Assembly: GCA_964403565.1 (NCBI GenBank)
Contig: CAYOFV010000002.1
Location: forward strand, 1-64,000
DNA from: Thioglobus_B sp964403565
Lineage (GTDB): Bacteria > Pseudomonadota > Gammaproteobacteria > PS1 > Pseudothioglobaceae
Length of the DNA stretch: 64,000 nucleotides
Direction: 5' to 3'
The notes beneath the pieces were generated by a model. It was not told the DNA's origin and made no database searches. It saw nothing but the letters and a program-made list of their open reading frames with translations. Position 1 is the stretch's first letter. Each line of letters starts with the position of its first letter. The translations under genes and the position numbers were made by a program. Below, piece after piece: positions 16,640 to 25,772 of this stretch.

Positions 16640-17302
16640 TTAAGCCAACAGGCTGTATATAAGATCTACAATATTTAATCCAGATATTGAACTAAGAAGT
16701 ATAAGTATTTCTGAAACTATTGGCCAAATAACAAGTTTGAACACACCAATATATAAAAGACCAATCAAAATAAACAAACCGTATGGCTCTAATTGGTCGT
16801 ATTGGTAAGATAGTTTATTTGGCAATATTGAGCTAACTACACGACCACCATCAAGTGGAGGTATTGGCAAAAGATTAAATACCGCAAGTAAAATATTTAC
16901 AAATATTCCAGCACCGCCCATAAGTACTAGTGCAGGAATATCTAAGTTGTTCGCAACTGCTACAATAATTAACCAAATAATTGCCATTATAAAATTAACT
17001 CCTGGTCCGGCAATAGCTACCCAAAACATATCGGATTTAGGGTTTCTAAGTGCATTTTGATTAACTGGAACTGGCTTGGCCCAGCCAAATATAAACCCAG
17101 CAGAAATAATATATAGCAAAGCTGGAACCGCTATGGTGCCGATAGGGTCAATATGTTTAATTGGATTGAGAGTAAGTCTCCCCATCATTTTTGCAGAGCC
17201 ATCGCCAAGTTTGTTGGCCATCCATCCATGTGCTACTTCGTGCACGGTTATGGCAAATAGTATAGGTATTGCCCAAATTAAAATAGTTAAAATATCGCTC
17301 AT
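16640..17302 (-). CDS. Site-2-protease-family (M50) membrane metalloprotease
   Basis: The 220-residue protein has about five or six membrane helices. The zinc motif HEVAHG (His21, Glu22, His25) lies in the first helix. The third ligand motif NLLPIPPLDGGRV is near residue 150, with the AKPVPVN block between. This is the small, PDZ-less S2P group (YwhC/SpoIVFB-like), not RseP. Substrates are unknown in most bacteria. Start ATG at 17302 gives a compact N-terminus right before the first helix. It is divergent from proS with a 49-bp gap. Confidence 0.88.
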   Translation of the reverse strand: MSDILTILIWAIPILFAITVHEVAHGWMANKLGDGSAKMMGRLTLNPIKHIDPIGTIAVPALLYIISAGFIFGWAKPVPVNQNALRNPKSDMFWVAIAGPGVNFIMAIIWLIIVAVANNLDIPALVLMGGAGIFVNILLAVFNLLPIPPLDGGRVVSSILPNKLSYQYDQLEPYGLFILIGLLYIGVFKLVIWPIVSEILILLSSISGLNIVDLIYSLLA

Positions 17303-17351
17303 TAGGTAAAATCACAAAAGTTATACGTTAATTATACAAAAGCTTTTTGCA

Positions 17352-19034
17352 ATGAAAACAACTGATCTACTAATACCAACTCAAAAAGAAGCACCAAATG
17401 ATGCACAAATTATCTCGCATCAACTTATGATTCGTGCAGGCCTTATATCTAAACTAGCATCAGGACTTTATTCTTACTTGCCAATAGGTCTACGTATTGT
17501 GCAAAAGGTAGAGAAGATTATTCGTGAAGAGATGAATAAATCTGGAGCACAAGAGGTGCTTATGCCAGTTGCTCAGCCTGCTGAGCTATGGCAAGAATCA
17601 GGTAGATGGGAGTTTTATGGTCCTGAGCTTCTACGCTTTAAAGATAGGCACGATAGGGATTTTTGTCTAGGTCCAACTCATGAAGAGGTAATTACTAATT
17701 TGGCTAGCCAATATTTGCGTAGTTATAAACAATTGCCGATGAATTTTTATCAAATTCAAACCAAGTTCCGTGATGAGATTCGCCCAAGATTTGGGGTGAT
17801 GCGTTCTCGTGAATTTATTATGAAAGATGCGTATTCTTTCCATATTGATCAAGATTCATTGCAGGAAACTTATGATGTTATGCATAAAACATACTGCAAT
17901 ATTTTTGATCGACTAAATCTTGACTACCGTCCAGTTCTTGCCGATAGTGGAGCAATTGGTGGAGATTCGTCACATGAGTTTCATGTATTAGCTGATAGCG
18001 GGGAAGATGCAATTTGTTTTTCTGATGGGTCAGATTATGCGGCAAATATTGAAAAAGTAGCTTTTGCAAAGATGGGTAAGACTTGCACCCCAAGTAAAAC
18101 TGAAGAAAAAGTATTAACTAAAAAAATTACTAGTATTGAGGATGTGGCTACATTCTTAGATGTAGAGCAATCAGAATGCGTAAAAACACTAATTATCAAA
18201 ACCAGTGACGACTTTAAAGCTTTGTCACTGCGTGGTGATCATGATTTGAATGAAGTTAAAGTGCAAAATATGTTTGGTGATTTTGACTTTGCTATAGATG
18301 ATGAGATTAAAGAGTTAAATCTTAAAAAAGGTTTTATTGGCATTAATGATCTAGGTATTGATTTAATCGTTGATTATTCGGCAAGCATTATGTGTGATTT
18401 TGTTTGTGGTGCTAATGAGTGGGATCATCATTTGATAGGGGCTAATTGGAGCAATGTTGAATTTAGTGAAGCTGATATTCGTAATGCTGTAGAAGGAGAT
18501 ACTTCTCCTGATGGCAAGGGAAATTTAGTTATTAAGCGTGGAATTGAGGTTGGTCATATTTTCCAACTTGGTGATAAATACTCAAAAGCTATGAATGCTA
18601 ATGTAATTGGCGAATCTGGCAAAGCAGTAACAACTACAATGGGATGTTATGGAATTGGTGTAACACGTGTGGTAGCTGCGGCAATTGAGCAAAATCATGA
18701 CGATAGAGGAATTATATTCCCAGAGTCAATTGCACCGTTTCAATTGGTTATTGTACCAATCAACTACAACAAATCTACCAGAGTAAAAGACTTGGCTGAT
18801 GATCTTTACAATAAGTGTTTAGATGCCGGTATTGAAGTGTTGCTTGATAATCGTAAAGAGCGTGCAGGTATTATGTTTGCAGACTCTGAGCTGTTAGGCA
18901 TTCCGCATCGTATGGTAATAAGCGACACTCATGCTGACAATGGTAATGTTGAGTACAAATCTAGAAGTGTTAGTGACAAAATTGAAGTTAAGTTTGATGA
19001 TGCGCTAGAGTTTATTCAAAACAAGTTAGCTTAG
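17352..19034 (+). CDS. proS: Prolyl-tRNA synthetase (bacterial type)
   Basis: A class II synthetase of 560 residues (E. coli 572) charging tRNA-Pro. Motif 2 region FRDEIRPRFGVMRSREFIMKD and motif 3 region TTMGCYGIGVTRVVAAAIEQ are intact. An insertion (editing) domain spans about residues 225-390, containing the YbaK-like block VKTLIIKTSDDFKALSLRGDH. The anticodon-binding domain follows (APFQLVIVPINYN to the end). The TAG stop overlaps the GTG start of psd by one base. Confidence 0.96.
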   Translation: MKTTDLLIPTQKEAPNDAQIISHQLMIRAGLISKLASGLYSYLPIGLRIVQKVEKIIREEMNKSGAQEVLMPVAQPAELWQESGRWEFYGPELLRFKDRHDRDFCLGPTHEEVITNLASQYLRSYKQLPMNFYQIQTKFRDEIRPRFGVMRSREFIMKDAYSFHIDQDSLQETYDVMHKTYCNIFDRLNLDYRPVLADSGAIGGDSSHEFHVLADSGEDAICFSDGSDYAANIEKVAFAKMGKTCTPSKTEEKVLTKKITSIEDVATFLDVEQSECVKTLIIKTSDDFKALSLRGDHDLNEVKVQNMFGDFDFAIDDEIKELNLKKGFIGINDLGIDLIVDYSASIMCDFVCGANEWDHHLIGANWSNVEFSEADIRNAVEGDTSPDGKGNLVIKRGIEVGHIFQLGDKYSKAMNANVIGESGKAVTTTMGCYGIGVTRVVAAAIEQNHDDRGIIFPESIAPFQLVIVPINYNKSTRVKDLADDLYNKCLDAGIEVLLDNRKERAGIMFADSELLGIPHRMVISDTHADNGNVEYKSRSVSDKIEVKFDDALEFIQNKLA

Positions 19035-19846
19035 TGATATTTCTACAATACATTATTCCTCAGCATTGGCTTTCAAAGTTAATGTATCGCATAACTCGTA
19101 TTGAAAATAATATTTTTAAAAACAACTTTACTCGCTGGTTTGTAAAGCAGTATCAGGTAAATTTAGCTGAAGCAAAACGTGAAAATATCCAAGACTATAA
19201 ACACTTTAATGATTTTTTTACCCGCTCTTTAAAACCAAATGCTAGAGAAATTGGAGTTAGTGATATTATCTGCCCGGTTGATGGGTCTGTTTCGCAATTA
19301 GGTAATATTAATAATTCGAGCATTATTCAAGCTAAAGGTAAGAGCTATAGTGTTAAAACATTACTGGCAGGAGATAAAAACTCCCAATTATTTGATAGTG
19401 GATATTTTGCTACAATTTACTTATCGCCAAGTAACTATCATAGAATACACACGCCATTTTCAGGAAAGTTGTTATCTATGGACTACATCCCTGGAGATTT
19501 ATTTTCTGTAAATCAAAACACAGTAAATAGTGTTAATAATTTATTTGCTCGCAATGAAAGAGTAGTTTGTTATTTTGCAACTGAGTTCGGCACTTGCGCA
19601 TTTATTCTAGTTGGTGCAATATTTGTTGGCTCTATGCAAACTGTGTGGCATGGTCAAATTAACCCGCCATATAAAAAACAAGTTCAACATTTTGATTACC
19701 AAGATAAAGATATATTTCTCAACAAAGGTGATGAAATGGGTAGATTTAATATGGGCTCAACCATTATTATGCTTATGCCGAATAAGGATAATAACTTTAA
19801 CCTTTCCTCTGGACAAAAGGTTAAGATGGGTCAAAACTTAATTTGA
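19034..19846 (+). CDS. psd: Phosphatidylserine decarboxylase proenzyme
   Basis: Psd makes phosphatidylethanolamine in the inner membrane. The 270-residue proenzyme shows FNDFFTRSLKP, CPVDGSVSQLG, the catalytic-His region YHRIHTPFSGKL and FVGSMQTVWHG. The self-cleavage motif is FNMGSTIIM (LGST in most bacteria); its Ser becomes the pyruvoyl group. The start is GTG, overlapping the proS stop. The stop TGA is built from the gene's own T plus the first two bases of MITE copy 2; the ancestral codon would be TAA at the same position, so the protein is complete. Confidence 0.94.
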   Translation: MIFLQYIIPQHWLSKLMYRITRIENNIFKNNFTRWFVKQYQVNLAEAKRENIQDYKHFNDFFTRSLKPNAREIGVSDIICPVDGSVSQLGNINNSSIIQAKGKSYSVKTLLAGDKNSQLFDSGYFATIYLSPSNYHRIHTPFSGKLLSMDYIPGDLFSVNQNTVNSVNNLFARNERVVCYFATEFGTCAFILVGAIFVGSMQTVWHGQINPPYKKQVQHFDYQDKDIFLNKGDEMGRFNMGSTIIMLMPNKDNNFNLSSGQKVKMGQNLI

Positions 19847-20007
19847 GACCTTTGCATAAATATGAATAATCATCAAAACACCATCTCCTACCAACTTAAG
19901 TATTTTATTAAAATCTGCCGAAGCCCTGCTGGGACTGACTTTAATAAAATACCCAATTTAGCAAAATCTATCATTTTGCTAATCACCCATATTTATGCAA
20001 AGGTCTC
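19845..20007. mobile_element. MITE copy 2 (163 bp), at the convergent psd / corC-like junction
   Basis: Perfect 20-bp terminal inverted repeats GAGACCTTTGCATAAATATG, flanked by a 5-bp direct repeat AATTT (19840-19844 and 20008-20012). Inner 13-bp arms GTATTTTATTAAA (19900-19912) and TTTAATAAAATAC (19940-19952), plus AGCAAAAT/ATTTTGCT (19960-19980), make it strongly foldable. It has no coding capacity. It is the best-preserved copy here. Confidence 0.92.
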
Positions 20008-20010
20008 AAT

Positions 20011-21261
20011 TTAAGAGTCTAATTTAGTTAGTTTTACTAACTTTATAGCCTTGTCCGATATTTGCATAATCTCAATTAAAATATTATCTATTTTCAGGCT
20101 AATATCGCGTTTTGGAATGGTCTGAAGTTCTTCAAGTATTAAACCGTTAAGGGTTTTTGCTTTGGTTACAGAAAGATTTACTTTTAGTATTGAGTTTATT
20201 TCACGAATACTAATACGCGGATCAACCAAATAGTTTCCATCTTTTTGTTTTGAAATCTCAGCAATACTTTCACTTTGATTGGAGGTAAACTGACCAACAA
20301 TCTCTTCTAGAATATCTTCTAAAACAATCATTCCACGAACCTCTCCATACTCATCAACCACCAAACCTAGACGACGCTTATCTTTTTGAAAGTGGTCTAG
20401 TTGATTGGCAAGAGATGTGCCTTCGGGAACAAAATAAGGTTTGCGAATTAGTTTATGCACTTCTTCAATACTAAATTCACCTTTAGCATAAAGGTTAACA
20501 ATATCGCGCATATGAATAACACCGGTTATATTGTCAGCCTGATCCTCATAAGTTAGTAGTCGAGTATGTTGGATGCGCTTGAATTGATCTAAAAGTGCAT
20601 CATTATTATTGATATCAACACTAATTAACTCGTGTCTTGGAATCATAATATCTTCAACTTTTACTTTTTCAAGGTCAATGATATTAAGCAGCATTTTTTG
20701 ATAATTTGAAGCAATAATAGGCTTTGCTTCATTTACCACCATTTTTAACTCTTCAGAGCTAATCTCGCCATCTGTACTTTTGCTATTTACCCCAAGTATT
20801 TTTAATATAACTTCACTTAGTTTTGATATAACCCAAACAAAAGGTTTAAATAGTTGTATTAAAGCCTGAATGATGCCGGATGCTGGAAGGGCAATTTTTT
20901 CTGGATTTTTTGCAGCAAAGGTTTTAGGTGTAGTCTCGGCAAAAATTAATATCACAAAAGTAAGGATAATAGAGGCATACACAACTGAACCTTCGCCCCA
21001 AAGCTTAATAGCTAAAATTGTTGCAATTGATGATGCAAAGATATTAACAAAATTATTTCCAAGTAGGATGGTTCCTATTAGATGATCAAGATCATTTAAT
21101 AGTTTTTCTGTGCGTTTAGCACTTTTGTTATCTTTACTTAAAGCCTTGAGGCGATAGCGATTAATCGCCATCATTGAGGTTTCAGAGCTAGAGAAAAATG
21201 CAGAGGCTAGTATTAATCCAAATAGAATAATACTAAGCCAAAAAGTTGAAAGTGATTCCAA
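20011..21261 (-). CDS. CNNM/CorC-HlyC family transporter-like protein (DUF21 + CBS pair + CorC domain)
   Basis: The 416-residue protein has an N-terminal DUF21 membrane domain (about residues 1-190, with hydrophobic helices at 8-30, 60-80, 88-108 and 125-150). A CBS pair follows (about 200-330: VEDIMIPRHELISV ... GVVDEYGEVRGMIVLEDILEEIVG-type ending), then a C-terminal CorC_HlyC domain (345-416). This architecture matches the YfjD/CorB group, linked to Mg2+/Co2+ efflux or resistance. Its TAA stop lies within the target duplication at the right end of MITE copy 2. It sits downstream of eno on the same strand, 35 bp away. Confidence 0.85.
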   Translation of the reverse strand: MESLSTFWLSIILFGLILASAFFSSSETSMMAINRYRLKALSKDNKSAKRTEKLLNDLDHLIGTILLGNNFVNIFASSIATILAIKLWGEGSVVYASIILTFVILIFAETTPKTFAAKNPEKIALPASGIIQALIQLFKPFVWVISKLSEVILKILGVNSKSTDGEISSEELKMVVNEAKPIIASNYQKMLLNIIDLEKVKVEDIMIPRHELISVDINNNDALLDQFKRIQHTRLLTYEDQADNITGVIHMRDIVNLYAKGEFSIEEVHKLIRKPYFVPEGTSLANQLDHFQKDKRRLGLVVDEYGEVRGMIVLEDILEEIVGQFTSNQSESIAEISKQKDGNYLVDPRISIREINSILKVNLSVTKAKTLNGLILEELQTIPKRDISLKIDNILIEIMQISDKAIKLVKLTKLDS

Positions 21262-21296
21262 TCAGGTTTTAATTGATAATTAAATTATCTTTAAGT

Positions 21297-22577
21297 TTAA
21301 TTTAAATGTTTAAAAGCATCAAGTCCTGGGTATATTGCCTTGTCGCCTAATTCTTCTTCAATACGCAGAAGTCTGTTGTATTTTGCTAATCTATCAGATC
21401 TAGAAAGCGATCCAGTTTTAATCTGTCCACAGCCAGTAGCCACGGCTAAATCAGCAATAGTTGTATCTTCAGTTTCGCCAGATCTGTGTGACATAACAGA
21501 TGTGTAATTAGCCTTATCAGCCATATTCATTGCTGCAAATGTTTCTGTTAGCGTACCAATTTGGTTAACTTTAATAAGAATAGAATTGGCTATATTTTTT
21601 TCAATACCTTGAGATAGTATTTTGCTGTTAGTAACGTACAAGTCATCACCAACCAACTGTACTTTATCGCCAAGTTTTTTAGTTAACAAGTCCCAACCAT
21701 CCCAATCATTTTCATCCATACCGTCTTCGATAGAGATAATAGGGTAGTTTTCAACCCAGTTTGCCAAGTAATCAGCAAATTTTTCTGAGCTTAAAGATTT
21801 GTTTTCTGAGGTTAGGTTGTATGTGCCATTCTCATAAAACTCAGAACTAGCAGCATCAATGCCAATATATATATCTTTACCTGGCGTGTAACCAGCATTT
21901 TCAATTGCAGTAATAATTACTTTAAGCGCATCTTCATTTGATGCAAGATCAGGTGCGAAACCGCCTTCATCACCAACTGCAGTATTCATACCTTGAGCCT
22001 CAAGTACAGCTTTTAAATGATGAAAAACCTCAGCACCATATCTTAATGCTTCTTTAAAACTAGGAGCGCCGGCAGGAATAATCATAAATTCTTGTAGATC
22101 AACACTATTGTTAGCATGCTCACCACCATTGATAATATTCATCATTGGTACTGGTAGTTTGTGGTCATCTCCTTGATCTAGAGAGTCGTATAAAGGCTTG
22201 TGTTGACGATTTGCATTAGCATGAGCACATGCAAGTGATACTGCTAGTATCGCATTAGCACCAAGTTTAGATTTAGTTTCAGTGCCGTCAAGATCGATCA
22301 TGGCTTGATCAATCTTAGATTGATTTTCAATTTCAAATCCAAGTAATGTTTCGTTAATATCATTGTTAATAAAATTAACAGCAGTTAAAACACCTTTGCC
22401 TAGATATCTTGATTTGTCACCATCGCGCAATTCTAACGCTTCACGCTCACCTGTTGAGGCACCAGATGGAACCATAGCACTTCCAATCGTGCCATCATCA
22501 AGTACAACATCTGCCTCGATAGTTGGGTTACCTCTAGAATCAAGAACTTCTCTTGCTTTAATCTGTTGAATTTTCAA
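21297..22577 (-). CDS. eno: Enolase
   Basis: Enolase interconverts 2-phosphoglycerate and phosphoenolpyruvate. Seen: the N-terminal IKAREVLDSRGNPTIEADV, metal ligands in IYIGIDAASSEFY, SIEDGMDENDW and LVGDDLYVTN, and the signature region SHRSGETEDTTIADLAVA. Length 426 is normal. It follows dnaJ by 17 bp on the same strand and may be read partly from the dnaK heat-shock transcript, which is unusual company for eno (more often next to pyrG or ftsB). Confidence 0.97.
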   Translation of the reverse strand: MKIQQIKAREVLDSRGNPTIEADVVLDDGTIGSAMVPSGASTGEREALELRDGDKSRYLGKGVLTAVNFINNDINETLLGFEIENQSKIDQAMIDLDGTETKSKLGANAILAVSLACAHANANRQHKPLYDSLDQGDDHKLPVPMMNIINGGEHANNSVDLQEFMIIPAGAPSFKEALRYGAEVFHHLKAVLEAQGMNTAVGDEGGFAPDLASNEDALKVIITAIENAGYTPGKDIYIGIDAASSEFYENGTYNLTSENKSLSSEKFADYLANWVENYPIISIEDGMDENDWDGWDLLTKKLGDKVQLVGDDLYVTNSKILSQGIEKNIANSILIKVNQIGTLTETFAAMNMADKANYTSVMSHRSGETEDTTIADLAVATGCGQIKTGSLSRSDRLAKYNRLLRIEEELGDKAIYPGLDAFKHLN

Positions 22578-22594
22578 TTTACAATCCTTTGTGT

Positions 22595-23704
22595 TTATTC
22601 AAAAAATGACTTCATTTTACCAAAGAAGGAGTCAGACTCAGGGTGATGTTTCTTGCCACAAGACTCAGAAAACTCTTCTAATAACTCCTTTTGTTTTTTA
22701 CTAAGATTAACTGGAGTTTCAACTTTAACCTGACACATTAGATCACCGGTTCCGCCATGACGAATAGCCTTAATACCTTTTCCTCTTAGTCTAAACATTT
22801 TTCCAGTTTGTGTGCCAGCTGGAACTTTAATTTTTAACTTGCCATCAAGTGTTGGAACCTCAATTGAGCCACCAAGTGCGGCAGTAGCAATATCAATTGG
22901 CACTTCACAATATAGATCGTTGCCTTCACGATGGAATATCTCATGCTGTTTGACATGAACCTCAACGTATAAATCCCCACTTTGTCCACCACGTACTCCA
23001 GCTTCGCCTTCGCCACTTAAGCGAATTCTATTTCCAGTATCAACACCTGCTGGAATCTTAACCGATAGAGTTTTTTGCTTGCGTACCACGCCTTGACCAC
23101 GACAAGTAGTACATGGAGTTTCAATTTTTTGACCGGTGCCAGAACATTGAGGACAAGGTCTTTGTACGGCAAAAAATCCTTGTTGCATTTGCACTTGCCC
23201 CGAACCACCACACGACGTGCAAGTTTTAACACTAGTTCCTGGCTTAGCGCCAGATCCAGAGCAGGTATCGCAAGTTTCATTTTTTGGTACACGAATCTTA
23301 ACTGTTGCGCCTTCTGCAGCTTGCTTAAGATCAATCTCTAAGTCGTACTTAAGGTCTGATCCGCGGTTATCTGGTTGCGCTTGTCCACCGCCAAATATAT
23401 CGCCAAATATATCGCCAAAACCACCGCCACCAAATGGACTACCACCACCGAATGGATTGCCTCCACCTGCAGCTCCTTCTACCCCAGCATGACCAAATTG
23501 ATCGTAGGCTTGACGCTTTTGCTCGTCTGATAATATTGAGTAAGCCTCTTGAATTTCTTTAAATTTTTCTTCAGCTGCTTCTTTGTTGTCAGCATTTCTA
23601 TCAGGATGGTGTTTCATGGCTAAGCGTTTGTAAGCTTTTTTTATTTGCTTATCATCAGCGTTTTTTTCAACACCTAATACTTCGTAATAATCTCTTTTTG
23701 ACAT
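22595..23704 (-). CDS. dnaJ: Chaperone protein DnaJ (Hsp40)
   Basis: The J domain with HPD (His33-Asp35) is followed by a Gly/Phe-rich linker (about residues 75-105). Four CxxCxGxG zinc repeats (about 140-205) and the C-terminal substrate domain complete the protein. At 369 residues it is a full type I DnaJ that delivers clients to DnaK and stimulates its ATPase. It lies 79 bp downstream of dnaK, with a hairpin and T run between them that should reduce its expression relative to dnaK. grpE is not in the window. Confidence 0.96.
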   Translation of the reverse strand: MSKRDYYEVLGVEKNADDKQIKKAYKRLAMKHHPDRNADNKEAAEEKFKEIQEAYSILSDEQKRQAYDQFGHAGVEGAAGGGNPFGGGSPFGGGGFGDIFGDIFGGGQAQPDNRGSDLKYDLEIDLKQAAEGATVKIRVPKNETCDTCSGSGAKPGTSVKTCTSCGGSGQVQMQQGFFAVQRPCPQCSGTGQKIETPCTTCRGQGVVRKQKTLSVKIPAGVDTGNRIRLSGEGEAGVRGGQSGDLYVEVHVKQHEIFHREGNDLYCEVPIDIATAALGGSIEVPTLDGKLKIKVPAGTQTGKMFRLRGKGIKAIRHGGTGDLMCQVKVETPVNLSKKQKELLEEFSESCGKKHHPESDSFFGKMKSFFE

Positions 23705-23724
23705 GTTTGCCTTGTATAAAAGTT

Positions 23725-23758
23725 AAAAAACCCTCTTCAAATATAAATCTGAAGAAGG
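23725..23758 (-). terminator. Intrinsic terminator/attenuator between dnaK and dnaJ
   Basis: On the minus strand CCTTCTTCA pairs with TGAAGAGGG across a 10-nt loop (23731-23758), followed by TTTTTT (23730-23725). It should lower dnaJ and eno transcription relative to dnaK. Confidence 0.75.
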
Positions 23759-23783
23759 TAATTTGTGATTGATTTATTAATGA

Positions 23784-25697
23784 TTATTTATCGTCTTTAA
23801 CTTCTTCAAAGTCTGCATCTACAACATCATCACCTGCATCTGTAGCACCAGAAGCATCAGCTGCGCCATCAGTAGAAGCTTTAGCTTGTGCCTTTTGTGC
23901 TAAAGGTTGAGCTTTCTCACTTAAGTTTTGTACTTTAGTGTCAATTGCTTCTTTGTCATCACCTTTAACTGCCTCTTCTAGTTCTGAGATTGCCGCTTCG
24001 ATTGCAGATTTTTCATCATCAGATACTTCATCTTTTAACTCATCCATACTTTGTTTAGTTGTATGAATTAAAGTGTCAGCCATATTTCTAGCAGTAACTA
24101 ATTCTTGGAATTTTTTATCCTCATCAGCATGTGCTTCAGCATCTTTAATCATCTTCTCAACTTCATCCTCACTTAAGCCAGATGAGGCCTTGATAGTGAT
24201 AGATTGCTCTTTACCAGTGTTTTTGTCTTTAGCAGAAACATTTAGAATGCCGTCAGAATCAATATCTAAAGTCACTTCAATTTGTGGTGTGCCTTTAGGA
24301 GCGGCATCAATACCTTCTAAGTTGAATTGACCAAGCGATTTGTTAGCTGATGCAACTTCACGCTCACCTTGAAGAACATGAACTGTTACAGCTGATTGAT
24401 TGTCTGCTGCAGTTGAGAATATCTGCGATGCATTAGTTGGAATCGTAGTATTTTTCTCAATTAGTTTAGTCATAACACCACCCATAGTTTCAATACCTAG
24501 AGATAGTGGAGTTACGTCTAATAGCAATACATCTTTTACATCACCACCTAATACACCTGCTTGAATTGCAGCACCCATTGCCACCGCTTCATCAGGATTT
24601 ACATCTTTTTTAGGTTCTTTGCCGAAAAATTCTTTTACTTTCTCTTGTACTTTAGGCATACGAGTTGAGCCACCAACAATAATTACCTCATTAATATCGC
24701 TAGCTGAAAGATCAGCATCGTTCAATGCTGTTTGACATGGGTCAATTGAGCGTTGGATTAGGTCTTCAACTAAAGATTCAAGCTTAGAGCGAGTAATCTT
24801 AATATTCATATGTTTAGGGCCAGACGCATCTGCTGTTACATATGGTAGGTTAACTTCAGTTTGCTCAGAAGAAGAAAGTTCAATCTTAGCTTTTTCTGCA
24901 GCTTCTTTAAGTCTTTGCAGAGCCATAGCATCATTTGCAAGATCAACACCTTGGTCTTTTTTAAATTCATCAACTAGGAAGTTGATAATTCTTTGATCAA
25001 AGTCCTCACCGCCTAGGAATGTATCACCATTAGTTGATAATACTTCAAAGTGTTTTTCACCATCGATATCTTCCATTTCAATGATTGACACGTCAAACGT
25101 ACCACCACCAAGGTCGTATACAGCGATAGTCTTATCACCTTTAAGTTTATCAACACCATAAGCAAGTGCAGCAGCAGTTGGTTCGTTAATAATACGCTTT
25201 ACTTCAAGGCCAGCAATCTTGCCAGCATCTTTAGTTGCTTGACGTTGTGAGTCATTAAAGTATGCTGGAACTGTAATAACAGCTTCAGTTACTTTTTCGC
25301 CAAGATAGTCTTCAGCGGTTTGTTTCATTTTGCCAATTACTTTTGCTGAGATCTCAGGTGCAGCCATTTTCTTACCATTAACTTCAACCCAAGCATCGCC
25401 ATTGTCAGCTTTAACAATTTTATATGGCACAAGATTAATATCTTTTTGTACTGCTTCTTCGTCAAAACGACGACCGATTAAACGCTTAATTGCATATAAA
25501 GTGTTTTCTGGATTAGTTACTGCTTGACGCTTAGCTGGTTGACCAACTAGAATCTCTTCAGAATCTTTTGGATAAGCAACAACAGATGGGGTAGTGCGAT
25601 CACCCTCAGAATTTTCAATAATTTTAACTGTATCGCCATCCATAACAGCAACACATGAGTTTGTTGTTCCTAAATCAATACCAATAATCTTTGACAT
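23784..25697 (-). CDS. dnaK: Chaperone protein DnaK (Hsp70)
   Basis: A complete 637-residue Hsp70. It has the nucleotide-binding domain (IIGIDLGTTNSCVAVMDG; AVYDLGGGTFDVSIIE; IIVGGSTRMPKVQ), the hydrophobic linker DVLLLDVTPLSLGIETMGG, the substrate-binding domain and a lid ending in the conserved acidic tail DDVVDADFEEVKDDK. SD AAGGAG precedes the ATG. A sigma-32-type promoter lies 31-58 bp upstream. It is followed by dnaJ. Confidence 0.98.
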   Translation of the reverse strand: MSKIIGIDLGTTNSCVAVMDGDTVKIIENSEGDRTTPSVVAYPKDSEEILVGQPAKRQAVTNPENTLYAIKRLIGRRFDEEAVQKDINLVPYKIVKADNGDAWVEVNGKKMAAPEISAKVIGKMKQTAEDYLGEKVTEAVITVPAYFNDSQRQATKDAGKIAGLEVKRIINEPTAAALAYGVDKLKGDKTIAVYDLGGGTFDVSIIEMEDIDGEKHFEVLSTNGDTFLGGEDFDQRIINFLVDEFKKDQGVDLANDAMALQRLKEAAEKAKIELSSSEQTEVNLPYVTADASGPKHMNIKITRSKLESLVEDLIQRSIDPCQTALNDADLSASDINEVIIVGGSTRMPKVQEKVKEFFGKEPKKDVNPDEAVAMGAAIQAGVLGGDVKDVLLLDVTPLSLGIETMGGVMTKLIEKNTTIPTNASQIFSTAADNQSAVTVHVLQGEREVASANKSLGQFNLEGIDAAPKGTPQIEVTLDIDSDGILNVSAKDKNTGKEQSITIKASSGLSEDEVEKMIKDAEAHADEDKKFQELVTARNMADTLIHTTKQSMDELKDEVSDDEKSAIEAAISELEEAVKGDDKEAIDTKVQNLSEKAQPLAQKAQAKASTDGAADASGATDAGDDVVDADFEEVKDDK

Positions 25698-25727
25698 TTT
25701 TTACTCCTTGTTTTTGATATACCACCT

Positions 25728-25755
25728 ATATAGGGGTCAGTATTTTAATTTCAAG
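25728..25755 (-). promoter_or_regulatory. Sigma-32 (heat-shock) promoter of dnaK
   Basis: On the minus strand CTTGAAA (25755-25749) and CCCCTATAT (25736-25728) are separated by 12 bp. This is close to the RpoH consensus CTTGAAA-N11-15-CCCCATnT. It lies 31-58 bp upstream of the dnaK ATG. Confidence 0.85.
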
Positions 25756-25772
25756 GATTATTTGTAAAAAAA

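Noticed and set aside
23017..23492. Several overlapping frames within dnaJ
   Set aside because: They arise from the Gly/Cys-rich repeats of dnaJ read in other frames; none has its own SD or a family match.
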